Origin: Nitrospira sp. CR1.2
Lineage (GTDB): Bacteria > Nitrospirota > Nitrospiria > Nitrospirales > Nitrospiraceae
Assembly: GCA_014055495.1 (NCBI GenBank)
Contig: WIAG01000015.1
Location: 1-62,561 of the forward strand
Length of the DNA: 62,561 nucleotides
Direction of reading: 5' to 3'
Within the stretch, counting starts at the first letter, position 1. Each line of letters opens with the position of its first letter. Positions 9,215-18,211 of this stretch are shown piece after piece. The notes under the pieces are model-generated. The model had not been told where the DNA came from and did not search any database. It saw nothing but the letters and a program-made list of their open reading frames with translations. The translations under genes and the position numbers were made by a program.

Positions 9215-9690
9215 ACGCTATCGCGATACAACGGATCAGGAAGTTGTGTGCCAAGCGAAACGTCCGATTGTTGAAGCCGCTCAGCCATCCCCACATGTTT
9301 CGCTGGCATGGTCGATGTTATATGATCCCAAAGACCCACCAAGCGGAGAGCGTGTGTCTCTGCGAAGCCAGATCTCTTCCGGCGAAATAGGAGTGTACTG
9401 AGACGCTGCTCCATGACTAGCGTTTCAATGACCATTCAATCTTTAATTGTCACGACCAGTAGTGGTTGTTTAGCGAGACGAGTCCAATTGTGGCGCACGA
9501 TAGGTTCGGCCTCTATCACGCTCCTGATCTTCGCGAGCCATGGCAGAGCTTCCTCGATCGCCGATCATTCAAGCAAATCTCTATGTCGCCAGGGCCGGCA
9601 GAATTGGTCGCAGCGGTGATGATCGCATCTGCAGGTTTGCGCAAGGCTGGGTGGCCGATTCCTGAAGGCCGCCCGAGGACGATCTGTTGA
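9211..9690 (+). other. possible gene remnant region between the SDR and a glycosyltransferase
   Basis: About 470 bp lack a recognisable gene. Two short frames are arranged as if once translated. One starts at ATG 9211 inside an ATGA overlap with the SDR stop and runs 59 codons to 9390. The other, 9466-9690, follows a TAG at 9460, reads as a protein-like sequence (LREPWQSFLDRRSFKQ, then ELVAAVMIASAGLRKAG), and ends in TTGA shared with the TTG start of the next gene at 9687. The simplest reading is one small gene broken by frameshifts or stops. I cannot assign a family. Confidence 0.35.
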
Positions 9691-10892
9691 AGCGATTGTG
9701 GCGCTATCTACAGCGGTACCAATTGTATCTATGGGGAAGAGAGGTCATTGGTGCCATCCGTGGCGTCTGGCCGCAGTTTAGGGGTGGCGTTGTGTCCGTG
9801 CACGCTGCGGGGAGCTCGCGTGGTAACGTTTTGATTTCCTACGACAATCAAGGGCTTCTCTGCAAAGCACGAGGGCAGCCTATTCCTAATTGCCACCCAC
9901 AATTTTTAAAAACCTCGCTGATGGCTCAGACATTTGTCGAGCTGGGTTATGACGTAGATGTAATCCATTGCGAGAATCAGAAATTTGTCCCTTGGAAACC
10001 TTATGATGTGGTGGTGGATACCCGCGTGAATTTGCAGAGACTCCAACCCTATCTGCCGTCCACCTGCATCAAGATTCTGCACTGTGACACGGCCCAGACT
10101 GTCTACCAGAACCAAGCTGAAATGGGGAGAATGTTAGCGTTTCAGCAGCGAAAGGGGCGTACTGTTCCGCCGAATCGATTAGAAACACCGCATTTAGGTG
10201 TGGAGCACGCAGATTATCTCACGACCTGCGGTAATGATTTTACTGTCAACACATATGCCTATGCGAATAAGCCTGTGTTTCGCTTGCCCATGGTGGTTCA
10301 GCAGATGTGGCCTTGGCCAGAGAACAAAGACTTTGACGTGGTTCGACACCGCTTCATTTGGTTTGGAAGCCGTGGCATGGTTCATAAGGGACTCGATTTG
10401 GTGCTGGAGGCCTTCATGCGATTGCCTGACTGCCAGCTCATTGTTGTGGGGCCAGTGCAGGATGAGCCGGAATTTGTGGATGTGTATCGGAAGGCACTAT
10501 TCCACACGCCCAATATCAGGTGCGTTGGTTGGCTGGATAAATCCAGTGACGAGTTTCGAATGGTCTTGGAGCAATCCATTGCCCATGTCTTTCCCTCTTG
10601 TTCAGAGGCTGGAGCGGCGGTCGTGCTTGAGACCATGGCTGCGGGTGTGATCCCAGTTGTGAGCTATGAATCGTCAATCGATGTCGAAAACTTCGGTTTT
10701 CTCTTGGGAGATGTTTCAATCGAAACGATCATGCGACAAGCACGCGAGATTGTTGGCATGTCTGTGGATGAATTGCGCCGCAGGGCTAAAAAAGCGTGGG
10801 AAGCAGCCCATAATAATCACACTCCGGAGAAATTCGAGCAAGCTTATCGTGCGACTGTGGAGATGATTCTGGCAAAACATGGAAGGCGATAA
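9687..10892 (+). CDS. glycosyltransferase, GT4-like
   Basis: This 401-residue protein has the C-terminal half of a GT-B transferase. The stretch IWFGSRGMVHKGLDLVLEAF resembles the donor-domain start of GT4 enzymes; CQLIVVGPV and the sugar-nucleotide loop SEAGAAVVLETMAAGVIPVVS, with the E-x7-E-like pattern, follow. The N-terminal half (FVELGYDVDVIHCENQKF) looks like the acceptor domain. It is predicted cytosolic or membrane-peripheral, adding one sugar to the lipid-linked glycan. The start is TTG 9687, overlapping the stop of a short upstream frame by TTGA. No better start with a ribosome-binding site is visible, so the first residues are uncertain. Confidence 0.8.
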   Translation: MKRLWRYLQRYQLYLWGREVIGAIRGVWPQFRGGVVSVHAAGSSRGNVLISYDNQGLLCKARGQPIPNCHPQFLKTSLMAQTFVELGYDVDVIHCENQKFVPWKPYDVVVDTRVNLQRLQPYLPSTCIKILHCDTAQTVYQNQAEMGRMLAFQQRKGRTVPPNRLETPHLGVEHADYLTTCGNDFTVNTYAYANKPVFRLPMVVQQMWPWPENKDFDVVRHRFIWFGSRGMVHKGLDLVLEAFMRLPDCQLIVVGPVQDEPEFVDVYRKALFHTPNIRCVGWLDKSSDEFRMVLEQSIAHVFPSCSEAGAAVVLETMAAGVIPVVSYESSIDVENFGFLLGDVSIETIMRQAREIVGMSVDELRRRAKKAWEAAHNNHTPEKFEQAYRATVEMILAKHGRR

Positions 10893-10978
10893 GGGTAATA
10901 GCGATTCAAGGTGGTCTTGAAGGGCCTTCGGGATTCTGCGGTTGAATCGAGCTCACGAGCAGAGGAGAGTGCGCCGGC

Positions 10979-12430
10979 ATGGGCGAGATGGGGCGACGAG
11001 TGGGGAAAGCGGCAAATCTTGCGCTTCTGCTGGGTGCGACAGTCTGTGTTGCCCTATTCATATTCTTGGTGTGGCGCCATGGTATGTCGTCTCGGTATCT
11101 GGCGTTCATCGTGGCGGCAGCCATGTTATCTGCCGGTATGCGTTTGCCGGTATCGGTCAAAATCAATAGTGTGTTTGTCGGGGCGTCGACACTTATCGCG
11201 CTATACTTTGTTGAAGTGCTCCTCGCATATTCCGGTTCTACCATTGCGTCGCTGGGTGCCCAAGGGTGGCTAAGTTTTCCGCAGGATGCCAACCCGAAGG
11301 TTGCGGCAGACCGGATAAAGACCTTGGAGGCTGGGAATCAGAAGTTCGATACCCGTTCGAGGTTGCAAGTGATTTATGATATGAGGGCACGTGGCATCGT
11401 CGCGTACCCCGACATATTTCCCAGGGTCTTGTTCGAGCCTGCTTCGAGCGAGACGATCAAGTCGATCCTACTCAGAAATAACGAAGAGTTTTTGCCTGTG
11501 GCGGGTATGTCTATGACGACGACCGTCTTCTGTAATGAGAGTGGCGAGTACGTTGTGTACGAGAGTGATGAGCACGGGTTTCACAATCCGCGAGGCATGT
11601 GGGAGAGGCAGTCGGCAGATATCGTCACCCTCGGCGACTCCTACACCCATGGCGTCTGTGTGCCGACGGATAAAGGATTTGTGGCGACCATCCGATCACA
11701 TCGCCCTCATACGATCAACCTGGGCGTGAATGGTCATGGACCCTTGACGAGTTTGGCAACGTTGAAAGAGTATGGGGAGAGTCTCAAGCCTAGGTTAGTC
11801 CTCTGGTTCTACTATGAAGGCAATGACCTCCGGGATCTGGACGGATGGGAAAAGAACTCCCCGCTGCTGAAGCGATACATAGAGTCCTCCTTCTCCCAAC
11901 ATCTAATCAAGCACCAAACAGAAATTGATCGGTTACTGAAGGCCCACATTGATGGGGAAATGGCCAAGGCCGAAGCTCCCGTCTCGGTTGAACTGATTTT
12001 AAAACTGCACCATCTTCGCCGAGCGCTCCATGTGTTTCGTGAACGCAGATCGACAGAACAAGGGCTCCCAGCCGAGTTGGTAGAGTACCTCCGGGAGTCC
12101 GGTGCACCAGCAGCGGCGGAAGATCTTCAACTATTTGAGCGGGTGCTAGCGGACGCTCGGGACACAGTGAGTTCGTGGGGCGGCAGACTTGTATTTGTCT
12201 ACCTTCCCACATGGGAGCGGTACCGCATTCCTGAATTGGCAAGCCAAGATCGAGAGCACGTTCTGAGTATCGCCAGTCGCCTCCATCTTCAAGTCGTGGA
12301 CATACACAGGTCTTTTTCTGAGCACCCGGATCCGTTGTCCTTGTTTCCGTTTCGCCGTTACGCCCACTACAATGAACTCGGTCACAAGTTGGTTGGCGAA
12401 GAAGTATTGAGGGCGCTTGAGAAGCTATAA
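10979..12430 (+). CDS. membrane-anchored SGNH/GDSL-family hydrolase or acyltransferase
   Basis: The protein has 483 residues. Three hydrophobic stretches at about 12-32, 38-55 and 64-84 anchor it, and the rest is a soluble SGNH-type domain, probably periplasmic. Block I is TLGDSYTHG with the nucleophile at S221. Block III-like WFYYEGND has the oxyanion Asn. Block V is YAHYNELGH with the catalytic His, though the usual Asp three residues before the His is replaced (A-H-Y-N). Relatives in polysaccharide clusters add or remove O-acetyl groups. SGNH genes like this are often found beside O-carbamoyltransferase/SxtJ genes, both present in this cluster. Confidence 0.8.
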   Translation: MGEMGRRVGKAANLALLLGATVCVALFIFLVWRHGMSSRYLAFIVAAAMLSAGMRLPVSVKINSVFVGASTLIALYFVEVLLAYSGSTIASLGAQGWLSFPQDANPKVAADRIKTLEAGNQKFDTRSRLQVIYDMRARGIVAYPDIFPRVLFEPASSETIKSILLRNNEEFLPVAGMSMTTTVFCNESGEYVVYESDEHGFHNPRGMWERQSADIVTLGDSYTHGVCVPTDKGFVATIRSHRPHTINLGVNGHGPLTSLATLKEYGESLKPRLVLWFYYEGNDLRDLDGWEKNSPLLKRYIESSFSQHLIKHQTEIDRLLKAHIDGEMAKAEAPVSVELILKLHHLRRALHVFRERRSTEQGLPAELVEYLRESGAPAAAEDLQLFERVLADARDTVSSWGGRLVFVYLPTWERYRIPELASQDREHVLSIASRLHLQVVDIHRSFSEHPDPLSLFPFRRYAHYNELGHKLVGEEVLRALEKL

Positions 12431-12549
12431 AACCCGTCGGTTAAGGTGCTGAAGCCTCTTCCCCTGTCCTGTGCCCGCATCATGAATGGGTGTAGTCAGA
12501 AAGTCGGATCGTACGTAGAGAAAAACCACCACGGGTAGGTCTGAACTAA

Positions 12550-13407
12550 ATGAGCACCACGCACAAACAGCAAGTTGCGATTGTCGTGCCGATGCACAAT
12601 CGAGCGGAGTTGACTCCCGACGAGCAAATTTCCTTCGAGCATTTGAGGCGCTATCTCGGTGGATATGACAAATATCTGGTGGTGCCGGAGTCTCTCAATA
12701 TTGATCTGCCCGGATGTTCTCTCAAACGATTTGGTGATGAATACTTTGGAAGTGTTGCTGCGAATACCCGCCTCTTGTTGTCAGAGGATTTTTACCGTGC
12801 GTTCACTGACTATCAGTATATTCTGATTTATCATCTTGATGCTTTGGTATTTTCAGATCAGTTACGTGCCTGGTGCGAGACGGGGTTGGACTATATCGGC
12901 CCGCCCTGGTTACAGTGCGCGGATAGTCCTTGGGTAAAAGAGGCACGGGTCGGAAATGGTGGATTCTCGCTACGTAAAATTGAGAGTTTTTTGAAGGTGT
13001 TCCGGTCGGACGTGTATTGGATGGAGCCGAGAGAGTACTGGCGCGAAAAGTACGCCGGGTGTACATTGCCCATTCGAATGCTGAACTCACCCCGACGGTT
13101 GCTCAAACGATTATCCCGATTCAATAATGTGCGGTTAGAGATGGCGCGTTGGCATCTTCGTCCGGACGGGACGAAGAATGAGGATCACTTTTGGTCGGAT
13201 CGTGCCAAGCACTACGTGCCGGACTTCAAAGTGGCGTCGGTGGAGGAGGGCTTACGGTTTGCCTTCGAAGTGGCCCCTCGAATGTGTCTCGAGCTCACTC
13301 GCGGAGAGATGCCGTTTGGGTGTCACGCATGGCCGAGATATGATCGCACATTCTGGGAGCCCTACTTAATTGCTCCTCGAACTGAGGAGCGCGCTTTGAG
13401 CGGGTAG
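12550..13407 (+). CDS. DUF5672 family protein, putative glycosyltransferase
   Basis: This 285-residue protein matches the DUF5672 pattern. An N-terminal strand (QVAIVVPMHN) is followed by DYQYILIYHLDALVF, which looks like a GT-A-type DxD-like region (HLDA). WCETGLDYIGPPW and the glycine-rich GNGGFSLRK come next, then a late NEDHFW. This resembles GT-A enzymes in which GGFSLR contacts the acceptor and the ED pair acts as base. It probably transfers a sugar in this cluster; donor and acceptor are unknown. Ribosome-binding site is weak (TAGGT at 12535-12539). It is flanked by ~120 bp and ~190 bp without genes. Confidence 0.75.
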   Translation: MSTTHKQQVAIVVPMHNRAELTPDEQISFEHLRRYLGGYDKYLVVPESLNIDLPGCSLKRFGDEYFGSVAANTRLLLSEDFYRAFTDYQYILIYHLDALVFSDQLRAWCETGLDYIGPPWLQCADSPWVKEARVGNGGFSLRKIESFLKVFRSDVYWMEPREYWREKYAGCTLPIRMLNSPRRLLKRLSRFNNVRLEMARWHLRPDGTKNEDHFWSDRAKHYVPDFKVASVEEGLRFAFEVAPRMCLELTRGEMPFGCHAWPRYDRTFWEPYLIAPRTEERALSG

Positions 13408-13601
13408 CGAATAATGCGAATCGGCTTGAGCCATGAACAAATGTGACTGAGAATGAAGCACGTTGCTATGGCCCATGCAGCAGTGAGCCAATCTCGGCTG
13501 CCGTAGTGGAGCCTTGGCATAGGCTCATTTCGCAGAGTTTTGCGGTAAGAGGGGACATGTCTTGCATACTCGCTTAAGAATAGGGAAGGAGTGAGTCCGC
13601 C

Positions 13602-14672
13602 ATGAAACGGATGCTTGTGACTGGGTCTTCCGGCCTCATTGGTTCTGAAGTGTGCGCCTATTTTCATGGGCAGGGCTGGTTGATCCATGGCGTCGACAAC
13701 AACACGCGTGCGACGTTTTTCGGCCCGCAAGGAGATACGCGTTGGAATCAGCACAGGCTGCAAGCTGAGTTGAAAAATTTTCAACACCACGAGTTGGATA
13801 TTCGTGATCGCAAAGGTGCCTTGGCTCTTATTCAGGAGCTGAAACCCGAAGTGATCATACACACAGCCGCACAACCTTCGCATGATCTTGCGGCCAAGAT
13901 CCCCTTTGATGACTTCGATACGAACGCGGTAGGAACGCTGAATCTGCTTGAAGCGACAAGGCGGCAGACGCCCAAGACAGTCTTCGTTCATATGTCTACC
14001 AACAAGGTGTATGGGGATGCGCCGAATGAATTGCCGCTTGTGGAGAAGGCTACGCGTTGGGACTATGCGTCGCCGGTCGATGTTGACGGAATTACTGAAC
14101 ACATGCGTATTGATCAGTGCAAGCACTCCCTCTTTGGTGCGTCCAAAGTGGCGGCGGATGTCATGGTGCAGGAGTATGGTCGCTACTTCGGTATGAACAC
14201 CTGTTGCTTGCGGGGAGGATGCCTGACGGGGCCGAATCACTCGGGCGTCGAATTGCACGGATTCTTGAGCTACCTCGTGAAATGCAACCTGGAAGGCAGG
14301 AAGTATAGTGTGTTCGGCTACAAGGGGAAACAGGTCCGCGACAATATTCACTCCCTTGATGTTGCGCGTTTCATTCATGCATTCATCGAGAATCCCCGAA
14401 GTGGGGAAGTCTATAATCTTGGAGGCGGGCGGGGAAACAGCTGCTCAATTCTCGAAGCCTTCGAGATGATCGCAACGATTTCTGGCAAGAAGATGATCTA
14501 TGAGTACGTCGACAAGAATCGCGAGGGCGATCATATCTGCTACATCAGCAATCTGAAGAAAATGACCACGCACTACCCAACGTGGGGCATTACGAAGAAC
14601 TTGACTCATATTTTCGAAGAGATTCACGCGGCATGGCTTCGGCGCTCGACGAACGCGAACGCATCCGTATAG
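13602..14672 (+). CDS. NAD-dependent epimerase, CDP-paratose 2-epimerase-like
   Basis: This 356-residue extended SDR has the Rossmann motif GSSGLIG at residues 8-14, the STNKVYGD motif, FRGG-like [13 protein letters not shown], and [14 protein letters not shown]. It is closest in pattern to the CDP-paratose/CDP-tyvelose 2-epimerase subgroup. The residue at the catalytic tyrosine position is Phe: the motif reads F178-G-A-S-K182 instead of Y-x-x-x-K. I believe this replacement is shared by a subfamily found in polysaccharide clusters, so it is probably not a null mutation. Strong ribosome-binding site AAGGAG is at 13586-13591. With rfbF upstream it supports a CDP-sugar. Confidence 0.82.
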   Translation: MKRMLVTGSSGLIGSEVCAYFHGQGWLIHGVDNNTRATFFGPQGDTRWNQHRLQAELKNFQHHELDIRDRKGALALIQELKPEVIIHTAAQPSHDLAAKIPFDDFDTNAVGTLNLLEATRRQTPKTVFVHMSTNKVYGDAPNELPLVEKATRWDYASPVDVDGITEHMRIDQCKHSLFGASKVAADVMVQEYGRYFGMNTCCLRGGCLTGPNHSGVELHGFLSYLVKCNLEGRKYSVFGYKGKQVRDNIHSLDVARFIHAFIENPRSGEVYNLGGGRGNSCSILEAFEMIATISGKKMIYEYVDKNREGDHICYISNLKKMTTHYPTWGITKNLTHIFEEIHAAWLRRSTNANASV

Positions 14673-14715
14673 TCATTACCCCCTGAGTGGTCTGTATGCG
14701 ACGAGCCCCCACGTC

Positions 14716-15954
14716 ATGAAAGTCCTGGTGATATCCGCAGCATACCCTCCGATGCATGCCGGGGAGGCGACAAATACCTATCACTTGTGTCGGCAGCTGG
14801 TCGAGCGTGGTGTGGAGGTGCACGTATTGACCTCGTTCGGGAATATGGGAACCGCAGATCCTCAGATCCATGTGCATGCCGTGATGCCAAGCTGGGGGTG
14901 GGGTGATCTACTGCGGGTTCGCTCCTTCCTCAAGAACTGCGCTCCAGATGCAGTGTTTCTCATGTATATCGGGCTTATGTACAAATTTCACCCGATGGTC
15001 ACATTTCTCCCCACCCTCAGTAAGAAGCTTTTTCCAAAGATGCCGTTCGTGACGCGGTATGAGAGTGCCTTTGTCGGAGCGGATCCTTCGAAGACGGGGA
15101 TTCTTTCTCGCCTCGTGAGAAAGCTGATCGTCCGATGGGCTGGGACCTCGGATGTGGCCTACAGCTCCGGGACATTGCTCCGCGATAGCGATACGGTCAT
15201 CGCGTTGTGTGAGCGGCATCGGGCCATGTTGGTGAAGGAGTGGGCACCGGTCCAGGACAAAGTCGCGCTCATTCCGCCTCCACCAAACCTGTTCATCGCT
15301 TCGAATGTCTCGGGGCTGGCCCGTGAACGAGGGCGAAAGCGACTCGGTGCGGCCCCTGGCGAATTTATCGTGACATTTTTTGGGTACCTCTATCCGATCA
15401 AAGGCATCGAGACGCTACTGCAAGCATTCGCGATAGTTGCGGCACAACGCCCAGAGGCCCGGCTGTTGTTTATTGGTGGAAAAGTGGGCTTAGATGTCGA
15501 GGGTGGGGCGTCGTACTTCGACAAAATGCAGGCGCTGGCCAAAGAGTTGCGCGTCGACGCACGGACGACCTGGACGGGTGCGTTCAAGTCGGAAGAAGAG
15601 GATGCATCGCTGTTACTTCATGCCTCCGACGTGTGTGTGCTGCCCTTCCTGGAGGGCGTGCAACTGAATAACAGTTCGTTCGCGTCCATGGTCGCGCATG
15701 GCTTGCCCATTATTGTGACGCGAGGGCCACAGATGGATGAGGCCATCGTCGATGGTGAAAACGTTCTTGCCTGCGAACCCAAGGATTATCAGGAAATCGC
15801 CCGTCTGATACTTCAACTGATGGACCACGCCGACCTGCGCGCGCGTCTTCGAGGTGGCGCGCTGAAGCTTGCAGCCGAGTGGTTTTCATGGGATACGGCC
15901 ACAGAGAAGACGCTGACAGCTTTGCGGCCCCGGTTGTCGGGGACTGTTGCATAG
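14716..15954 (+). CDS. glycosyltransferase, GT4
   Basis: This 412-residue GT-B enzyme has an N-terminal domain opening MKVLVISAAYPP, then GEATNTYHLCRQLVERGVEVHVLTS. The donor domain starts at about residue 220 with TFFGYLYPIKGIETLLQAF, followed by ARLLFIGGK and VCVLPFLEGVQLNNSSFASMV, where the second Glu of the usual E-x7-E is not conserved. It is expected to add one hexose-like residue to the growing glycan at the inner face of the membrane. No clear ribosome-binding site precedes the ATG. The coding end overlaps the first possible start of the next gene. Confidence 0.87.
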   Translation: MKVLVISAAYPPMHAGEATNTYHLCRQLVERGVEVHVLTSFGNMGTADPQIHVHAVMPSWGWGDLLRVRSFLKNCAPDAVFLMYIGLMYKFHPMVTFLPTLSKKLFPKMPFVTRYESAFVGADPSKTGILSRLVRKLIVRWAGTSDVAYSSGTLLRDSDTVIALCERHRAMLVKEWAPVQDKVALIPPPPNLFIASNVSGLARERGRKRLGAAPGEFIVTFFGYLYPIKGIETLLQAFAIVAAQRPEARLLFIGGKVGLDVEGGASYFDKMQALAKELRVDARTTWTGAFKSEEEDASLLLHASDVCVLPFLEGVQLNNSSFASMVAHGLPIIVTRGPQMDEAIVDGENVLACEPKDYQEIARLILQLMDHADLRARLRGGALKLAAEWFSWDTATEKTLTALRPRLSGTVA

Positions 15955-15979
15955 GTCAATTTTCTGGATACGTGCCCAT

Positions 15980-16909
15980 ATGCCTCGTGTATCAGTCGTG
16001 ATTCCAACGTTCAACTGTGAGCGATTTATTCGGCGCACCGTGGACTCGGCGCTTGCCCAAACCTATCGCGATTTTGAAGTTATTGTGGTTGATGATGGTT
16101 CGACGGATGGTACGCGGGAAATTATGGAAGAGTTTGGCCTTCGGGTTCGCTATCTCGTCCAGTCGAATCAGGGTGCATCAGCGGCACGAAATAGAGCCAT
16201 AGAAAGTGCCACCGGAGAGTTTATCGCGTATCTCGATGCCGACGATCTGTGGGCACCGGATAAATTAGCGCGGCAGGTGGAATATCTTGATGCACACCCT
16301 GCCTGTGGGATGATTCACACCGAGGTGGCGGTCGTTGATGAGCAGGATTCGGTGCTGCATGCGAGATTCAATCAGGAAACTCAGAGAGCGGTTCCCCAGG
16401 GAGCGTGCCTTCGGCAGCTGCTTCAGCAGTCCCATATCCAGACGCTGACTGTCGTGGAGCGACGATCTGCGTTTGACCGTGCCGGTAAGTTTGACCTGCG
16501 CCTACCGGTTGCACAGGATTACTTACATTGGATTCAAGTTGTGCTTGAGGGCTACGAGGTAGGCTATCTGCCGGAGCCATTGGGACTGTATCGATGGAGG
16601 GCCGGCAGTCTGATGTCCAGTCAGCGGCGTCTACTTGGGGACTTCGTCAGGATCTATCACATTCTCCTGACGGAGCATGACATTGAGCGACACGATCGTC
16701 GCGACATTGTACAGTTGGTCGAGGCGCAGCTGTATCAACAGGAACGACGGTTAGCCTATCTGGAACGGCGAGAGTGCTCGGGTGCGTTGGCGCGTCATCG
16801 GCTCCGCAATCTGATCAGGCGGTGGCCGCTCCGGTTCGAATTGTATGCGGACTTCGCGAAATCCTATGTCTCCCGGAACAGGGCTCCGGTGGCGTCGAAT
16901 GCTGTGTAG
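15980..16909 (+). CDS. glycosyltransferase, GT2
   Basis: This 309-residue GT-A enzyme begins MPRVSVVIPTFNCERF. It has VVDDGSTDGTREI at the UDP-binding site and the metal-binding DxD in AYLDADDLWAPDKL (about residues 85-90). A LPVAQDYLHWIQV stretch holds the likely ED-like catalytic base region. Family 2 enzymes invert configuration using a nucleotide sugar. I chose ATG 15980 over 15947 because it starts right at the first beta-strand. The C-terminal ~90 residues are rich in Arg and His, suggesting peripheral membrane contact. Confidence 0.88.
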   Translation: MPRVSVVIPTFNCERFIRRTVDSALAQTYRDFEVIVVDDGSTDGTREIMEEFGLRVRYLVQSNQGASAARNRAIESATGEFIAYLDADDLWAPDKLARQVEYLDAHPACGMIHTEVAVVDEQDSVLHARFNQETQRAVPQGACLRQLLQQSHIQTLTVVERRSAFDRAGKFDLRLPVAQDYLHWIQVVLEGYEVGYLPEPLGLYRWRAGSLMSSQRRLLGDFVRIYHILLTEHDIERHDRRDIVQLVEAQLYQQERRLAYLERRECSGALARHRLRNLIRRWPLRFELYADFAKSYVSRNRAPVASNAV

Positions 16910-16951
16910 TGCTGGTGGCTGCCAGTTCCTCATCTAGGTGCGTTGGACGAT

Positions 16952-18115
16952 ATGAACATCATGTTGGTGACTCCTTGGCGCCCATCGTTGACCGGCGGGG
17001 TCAGTACCATCGTCCGGCGGCTCGCGAGCGAGTTTCGCAAGCAGGGCCACGCGATCACTATTTTCGTCGCTGATCGCGACAATTGCCTGCGCGAGATCGA
17101 GATGCTGGATGGAACTGCCGTATATGGGATGTATCTTCGGTCTCCTGTATCGTCGACACATCCGATGCGTGCAATCCTGATGTGTTATCTGTGGTTCCCG
17201 TTCACGCTGTTACAGTTGTTCCGGCTGGCAAGGCGGCAGCAGGTAGATGCAGTGGTGATTCAGTACCCGCTGCCTGCGATGTTCTACTTTGGGATCTTAA
17301 AACGGCTGCACGGAGGCGTGCTGGTGGTGACCTATCAAGGAAATGATGCCCATGACCTCGCTCTTTGGGAGCCGCGTGAGCAGCGGTTAGTGCGGTTTCT
17401 GCTCGAGCAGGCTGATTGCGTGTTCGCTGTATCCCGGACGCTTCTCTCGAAAGTCGAATCGGTGTTGAAATCCGTTCAATTGCGTCGCAGCCAGTTGTTG
17501 CCGAATGGCGCGCCGCTGGATGTGATCGAATCGGTTGAGCAAGCCGGAGTCGAGAATGATCTCCCGCCGAACTTTCTTCTGACCGCGGGGCATTTAATTC
17601 ATCGAAAGGGCATCGACGTCGTCATCTCTTCGCTGCAGGAGGCGAAGCGTAGAGGTGTGCTGCTTCACTTGGTGGTGGCCGGCGACGGGCCGGAACGTGA
17701 GAATTTGCAACGTCAAGCACAGGATCAGGGAGTCTCCGATCAGGTCAGGTTTTTGGGCAATCAATCGCAGAGGCAAGTGCTCGCGCTGATGAAGTCATGC
17801 CTGGTCTTTGTGTTGGCGTCACGGGCGGAGGGTATGCCGCTCGTGATTGCCGAGGCGATGGCCTGTGGAAAAGCTGTTGTCGCGACCGACGTAGATGGCG
17901 TTCCAGAGATTGTACAAGACGGTGTGACGGGAGTGTTGGTGCCACCGGAGGACCCTATGGCCTTGGCTTCCGGCTTGATGAAGGTGCACGCTGATGACGT
18001 GTTGCGGAGTTCTTTGGCCGGGCGGGGGAAGGAATGGGCATGTCGTGAATACAACTGGGAAGTGATTGCGAATCGATACGTAGGCTGTATCAGCGAATGC
18101 TTGGAAGGGCAATGA
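16952..18115 (+). CDS. glycosyltransferase, GT4
   Basis: This GT-B enzyme of about 387 residues has the glycine-rich acceptor-domain motif SLTGGVSTIVRRLASEF. The donor domain shows LTAGHLIHRKGIDVVI, VVAGDGPERENL and the E-x7-E region SRAEGMPLVIAEAMACGKAVVATDV split across residues ~290-315. These are standard retaining-GT4 features. TTG 16943 in the same frame is possible, but ATG 16952 gives the usual MNIMLVTPW start with AGGTG at 16936. It ends the first run of glycosyltransferases before the carbamoyltransferase. Confidence 0.89.
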   Translation: MNIMLVTPWRPSLTGGVSTIVRRLASEFRKQGHAITIFVADRDNCLREIEMLDGTAVYGMYLRSPVSSTHPMRAILMCYLWFPFTLLQLFRLARRQQVDAVVIQYPLPAMFYFGILKRLHGGVLVVTYQGNDAHDLALWEPREQRLVRFLLEQADCVFAVSRTLLSKVESVLKSVQLRRSQLLPNGAPLDVIESVEQAGVENDLPPNFLLTAGHLIHRKGIDVVISSLQEAKRRGVLLHLVVAGDGPERENLQRQAQDQGVSDQVRFLGNQSQRQVLALMKSCLVFVLASRAEGMPLVIAEAMACGKAVVATDVDGVPEIVQDGVTGVLVPPEDPMALASGLMKVHADDVLRSSLAGRGKEWACREYNWEVIANRYVGCISECLEGQ

Positions 18116-18211
18116 CGCAGGATACTTTAGGTTTATCGGTGAAGTGTTGCGTGTCCGCAATGCTGTTGCATTGTTACGCATCAAACCGACGTGCACCCTA
18201 AGAGGACAGGT

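Noticed and set aside
13362-14378. Minus-strand open frame (338 codons) opposite the CDP-paratose epimerase-like gene
   Set aside because: Antisense shadow; the + strand has a full SDR with NAD-binding and ribosome-binding site.
18158-18173. Small hairpin CAATGC/GCATTG before the carbamoyltransferase
   Set aside because: Only six pairs, no T-run; likely chance.
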